A stretch of 15,999 nt of DNA, from the NCBI GenBank assembly GCA_020201295.1, contig JAIVHA010000134.1:24743-40741 (forward strand), in the 5' to 3' direction. The notes under the pieces were generated by a model. That model had not been told where the DNA came from, did no database searches, and saw nothing but the letters and a program-made list of their open reading frames with translations. Shown piece by piece: positions 13,530-15,999 of this stretch (position 1 is its first letter; each line of letters opens with the position of its first letter). Origin of the DNA: Lysobacteraceae bacterium (GTDB lineage Bacteria; Pseudomonadota; Gammaproteobacteria; DSM-19610). Made by a program: the position numbers and the translations under genes.

Positions 13530-15991
13530 CTCGGCACCCGCCGCGAGGAACTGCTCACCAAGCCCGACGAACTGCAGAAGATCTGGATTTTGCGCAAGCT
13601 GCTGCATCCCATGGACGAACTGGCCGCCATGGAATTCCTGCTCGACCGCCTCAAGGTTTTTTTGGACATTCCACACCCGCTTGGCATATTCGTGCACGGC
13701 GCGGTCGCTGGAGAAGCCGCCCATGCGCGCCACGTTGAGGATGGCACGGTGAGTCCAGATCTCCGGCTGACGATAGAGCTCGGCCACCCGTTCCTGGGCC
13801 GCCAGGTAGGCTTCGAAATCGGCGCAGACCAGGTAACGGTCTTCCCCCATCAAATCCTCCACCACGGGACGGTGGCGCTCCAGTTCGGTCGGTGAGAAAT
13901 AGCCGTCGTGGATCTTGCGCAGCACATTGGCCAGGGCACGGCTGGACTGGATGAAGCGCATGGGGTCGTAGTCTTCATCATGCAGGCGCTTTACCTCCTC
14001 CCGCCGCAGACCGAACACGAACATGTTCTCCTCGCCCACCGCCTCGGCGATCTCCACATTGGCGCCATCCAGGGTGCCGATGGTCAGCGCGCCATTGAGG
14101 GACAGTTTCATATTGCCGGTACCGGAGGCCTCGGTGCCGGCGGTTGATATCTGTTCGGACAGGTCCGCCGCCGGGATGATGTCCGCCGCCGTGCTGACAT
14201 CGTAATTGGGGATAAACACCAGTTTGAGCAGGCCATTGATGCGCGGGTCGTGGTTGATGACATCCGCCACGTCATGGATCAGCTTGATGATGCGCTTGGC
14301 CATGTCATAGCCCGGCGCCGCCTTGCCGGAGAAGATCACCGTGCGCGGCACCCAGGCCGCGCCCGGGTCGGCGCACATGCGGTCATGGAGGTGGACCACA
14401 TGGAGCAGGTTCAGCAGCTGGCGCTTGTATTCGTGGATGCGCTTCACCTGCACGTCGAACAGGCTGGCCGCATCCACGCGGATACCCAGGCGAGAATCGA
14501 TCAGGCCGGCCAGGCGTTCCTTGTTACTTTGCTTCGCCTCTTGAAACGCCTCCCGGAACCCCGCATCCTCCGCCAGGGGCTCGAGTCCGCGCAGCTCGCG
14601 CAGGTCCCGCAGCCAGCCCTCTCCGATATGCAGGCAGATCAGGTCCGAGAGCGGCTTGTTGGCCTGGTTGAGCCAACGCCGTGGCGTCACCCCGTTCGTG
14701 ATGTTGATGATCTTGTCCGGGTCCAGGCGATGGAAATCGGCGAAGATGGTTTCCCGAATGATATCCGTATGCAGCTGCGCCACGCCGTTGACCGTGTGGC
14801 TGCCGACAATGGCCAGGTTCGCCATACGCAACCGCCGCCCACCCGTCTCGTCGATGAGTGATACACGTCGCACCAGGTCCAGGTCACCGGGATTGCGGTG
14901 GCGCACCTCGTCCAGGAAGCGCCGATTGATTTCATAGATGATGCGCATGTGGCGTGGCAACATCTCTTCCACCAGGGCCACCGGCCAGGTCTCCAGGGCC
15001 TCGGGCATGACGGTGTGATTGGTGTAGGAAAAGGTGCGCCGGCAGATATCCCAGGCCGCGTCCCAGCCGATGTCATGGACATCCATCAGCAGGCGCATGA
15101 GCTCGGGTATGGCAATAGCGGGATGGGTGTCATTGAGCTGGATGGCCACCTTGTCGGGCAGATCATCAAAACCCGTGTGATGCTTGCGGTGTCGAAACAG
15201 GATGTCCTGCAAGGATGCACTGACGAAGAAATACTGCTGTTTCAGGCGCAGTTCGCGGCCCATGGTGGTGGAATCGTCGGGGTACAGCACCCGTGACAGG
15301 TTCTCCGATTCATTCTTGTCTGCCACCGCCTGAATATAGTTCCCCTGGTTGAAATATGGCGCAGCATGCCGACCTCGTTCACATAGTCCACCACCCGACC
15401 GTAGAAATGCACCGGGTAGAGCACCTCGGCGCGGGAGAATTCCCAGGGGTTGCCATAGCGCAGCCAGTTCTCCGGCTGTTCCATCTGGCGGCCATCCTCG
15501 ATGCGCTGCTTGAACATGCCGTATTCATAGCGGATGCCATAGCCGTAGCCGGGCAGGCCGAGGGTGGCCATGGAGTCGAGGAAGCAGGCTGCCAGCCGCC
15601 CCAGCCCGCCATTGCCCAGGGCCGCATCGGGTTCCAGCTCGCGGATCTGTTCCAGGTCGAGCCCGAAGCGCAGCAGCGCCTCGCGCACCCCGGGCTCGAT
15701 GCGCAGGTTCAGGATGCTGTTGTAGAGGGTTCGGCCGATAAGGAATTCGAGGGAAAAATAATAGATCCGCTTGCTGTCTTCGCGGTAATAGCCGCGCATG
15801 GTCTCCATCCAGCGCTCGGCCATGCGGTCGCGCAGCACGTAGGTCAGGCTGCGAAACCAGTCGCGCAGGTTGGCGGTATAGAGATCCTTGCCAACACTGT
15901 ATTCCAGGCGGTTGGCCAGGGAGCGCCACAGGGCCTCCGTGCCCATGCCCTGCTTTTCGTAGGGAAAGTCCTTGTCCAGGTCCGTTGTCAT
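13512..15991 (-). pseudogene. glgP: Glycogen/maltodextrin phosphorylase, internally deleted, frameshifted and 3'-truncated
   Basis: A GT35 phosphorylase that would release glucose-1-phosphate from alpha-1,4-glucan using PLP. The start ATG at 15991 has GGTGAGG upstream. The N-terminal part (212 codons, to H at 15356-15358) reads normally, with GRTLYNSILNL, LGNGGLGRLAACFLDS and GYGIRYEYGMFKQ. Then the frame changes: from 15356 the adjacent frame reads YFNQGNYIQAVADKNESENL onward to the PLP site EASGTGNMK (Lys codon 14106-14108) and to EYAKRVWNV near 13670. Compared with E. coli GlgP about 40 residues (the region with PGY...NTLRLW) are missing at the switch. Downstream of about 13664 the frame reads antisense rho and transposon sequence to the stop at 13512, so the true last few codons are absent. 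It should not yield an active enzyme. Confidence 0.9.
13533..13657 (+). pseudogene. rho: Displaced rho fragment (codons 364-405)
   Basis: The plus strand reads GTRREELLTKPDELQKIWIL, then RKLLHPMDELAAMEFLLDRL and KV. This is the Rho segment containing the arginine finger (R366 in E. coli numbering) that should directly precede the tail found at 12253-12299. An in-frame TAG at 13527-13529, from the transposon end, precedes it, so it cannot be translated as a continuation of rho. On its right it runs, through a stretch of seven T, into the antisense of the glgP 3' end. Codon order and frame inside the piece are intact. Confidence 0.9.
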
Positions 15992-15999
15992 GCCTCACC

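Noticed and set aside
13590..13895. A novel 101-residue plus-strand protein beginning with an HPMDELAAMEF segment
   Set aside because: Its first third is the displaced rho piece and the rest is the antisense of glgP; there is no ribosome site.

Overview
The window is about 16 kb of GC-rich gammaproteobacterial chromosome. The evidence is the rhlB < > trxA > rho arrangement, which is the same as in Escherichia coli, a cpdA-type cAMP phosphodiesterase, a type II secretion block, and enterobacterial-like glycogen phosphorylase. Species or genus cannot be fixed from the sequence alone; a Chromatiales-like lineage is a guess.

Layout. Positions 1-200 hold intergenic palindromes. A small class I O-methyltransferase (-) and cpdA (+) are divergent, with a RAYT-type palindrome between them. 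Then comes a minus-strand block read right to left: gspC, gspD, gspE, gspF (type II secretion inner-membrane clamp, secretin, ATPase, platform) and an MFS exporter. The gspE-gspF junction is split by a roughly 290-bp nested palindrome that looks like a MITE flanked by CTAG. The gspC-gspD junction is split by another palindrome. Next is rhlB (-), then divergent trxA and rho (+), a REP-associated tyrosine transposase (RAYT) element, and glgP (-).

The striking part is 11.4-16.0 kb. The rho gene is in three pieces out of order: codons 1-269 at 11447-12253, the last 13-14 codons plus stop at 12253-12299, then the RAYT element at about 12300-13529, then codons 364-405 at 13533-13657, fused tail-to-tail to the truncated 3' end of glgP. 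Codons 270-363 of rho are absent from the window. glgP also carries an internal out-of-frame deletion near 15355. Either this is a real complex rearrangement around a RAYT, leaving broken rho and glgP copies, or it is an assembly error at a repeat; the sequence alone cannot decide.

Two palindrome families occur: one with arms beginning GTAGGAGCGG (three copies), and one with the core GGGGTCAGGTCTTGCAATCC, which flanks the RAYT and also occurs as a lone palindrome upstream of cpdA. The second family carries short GGGGTCA direct-repeat arrays at its edges whose spacers resemble the local flank.
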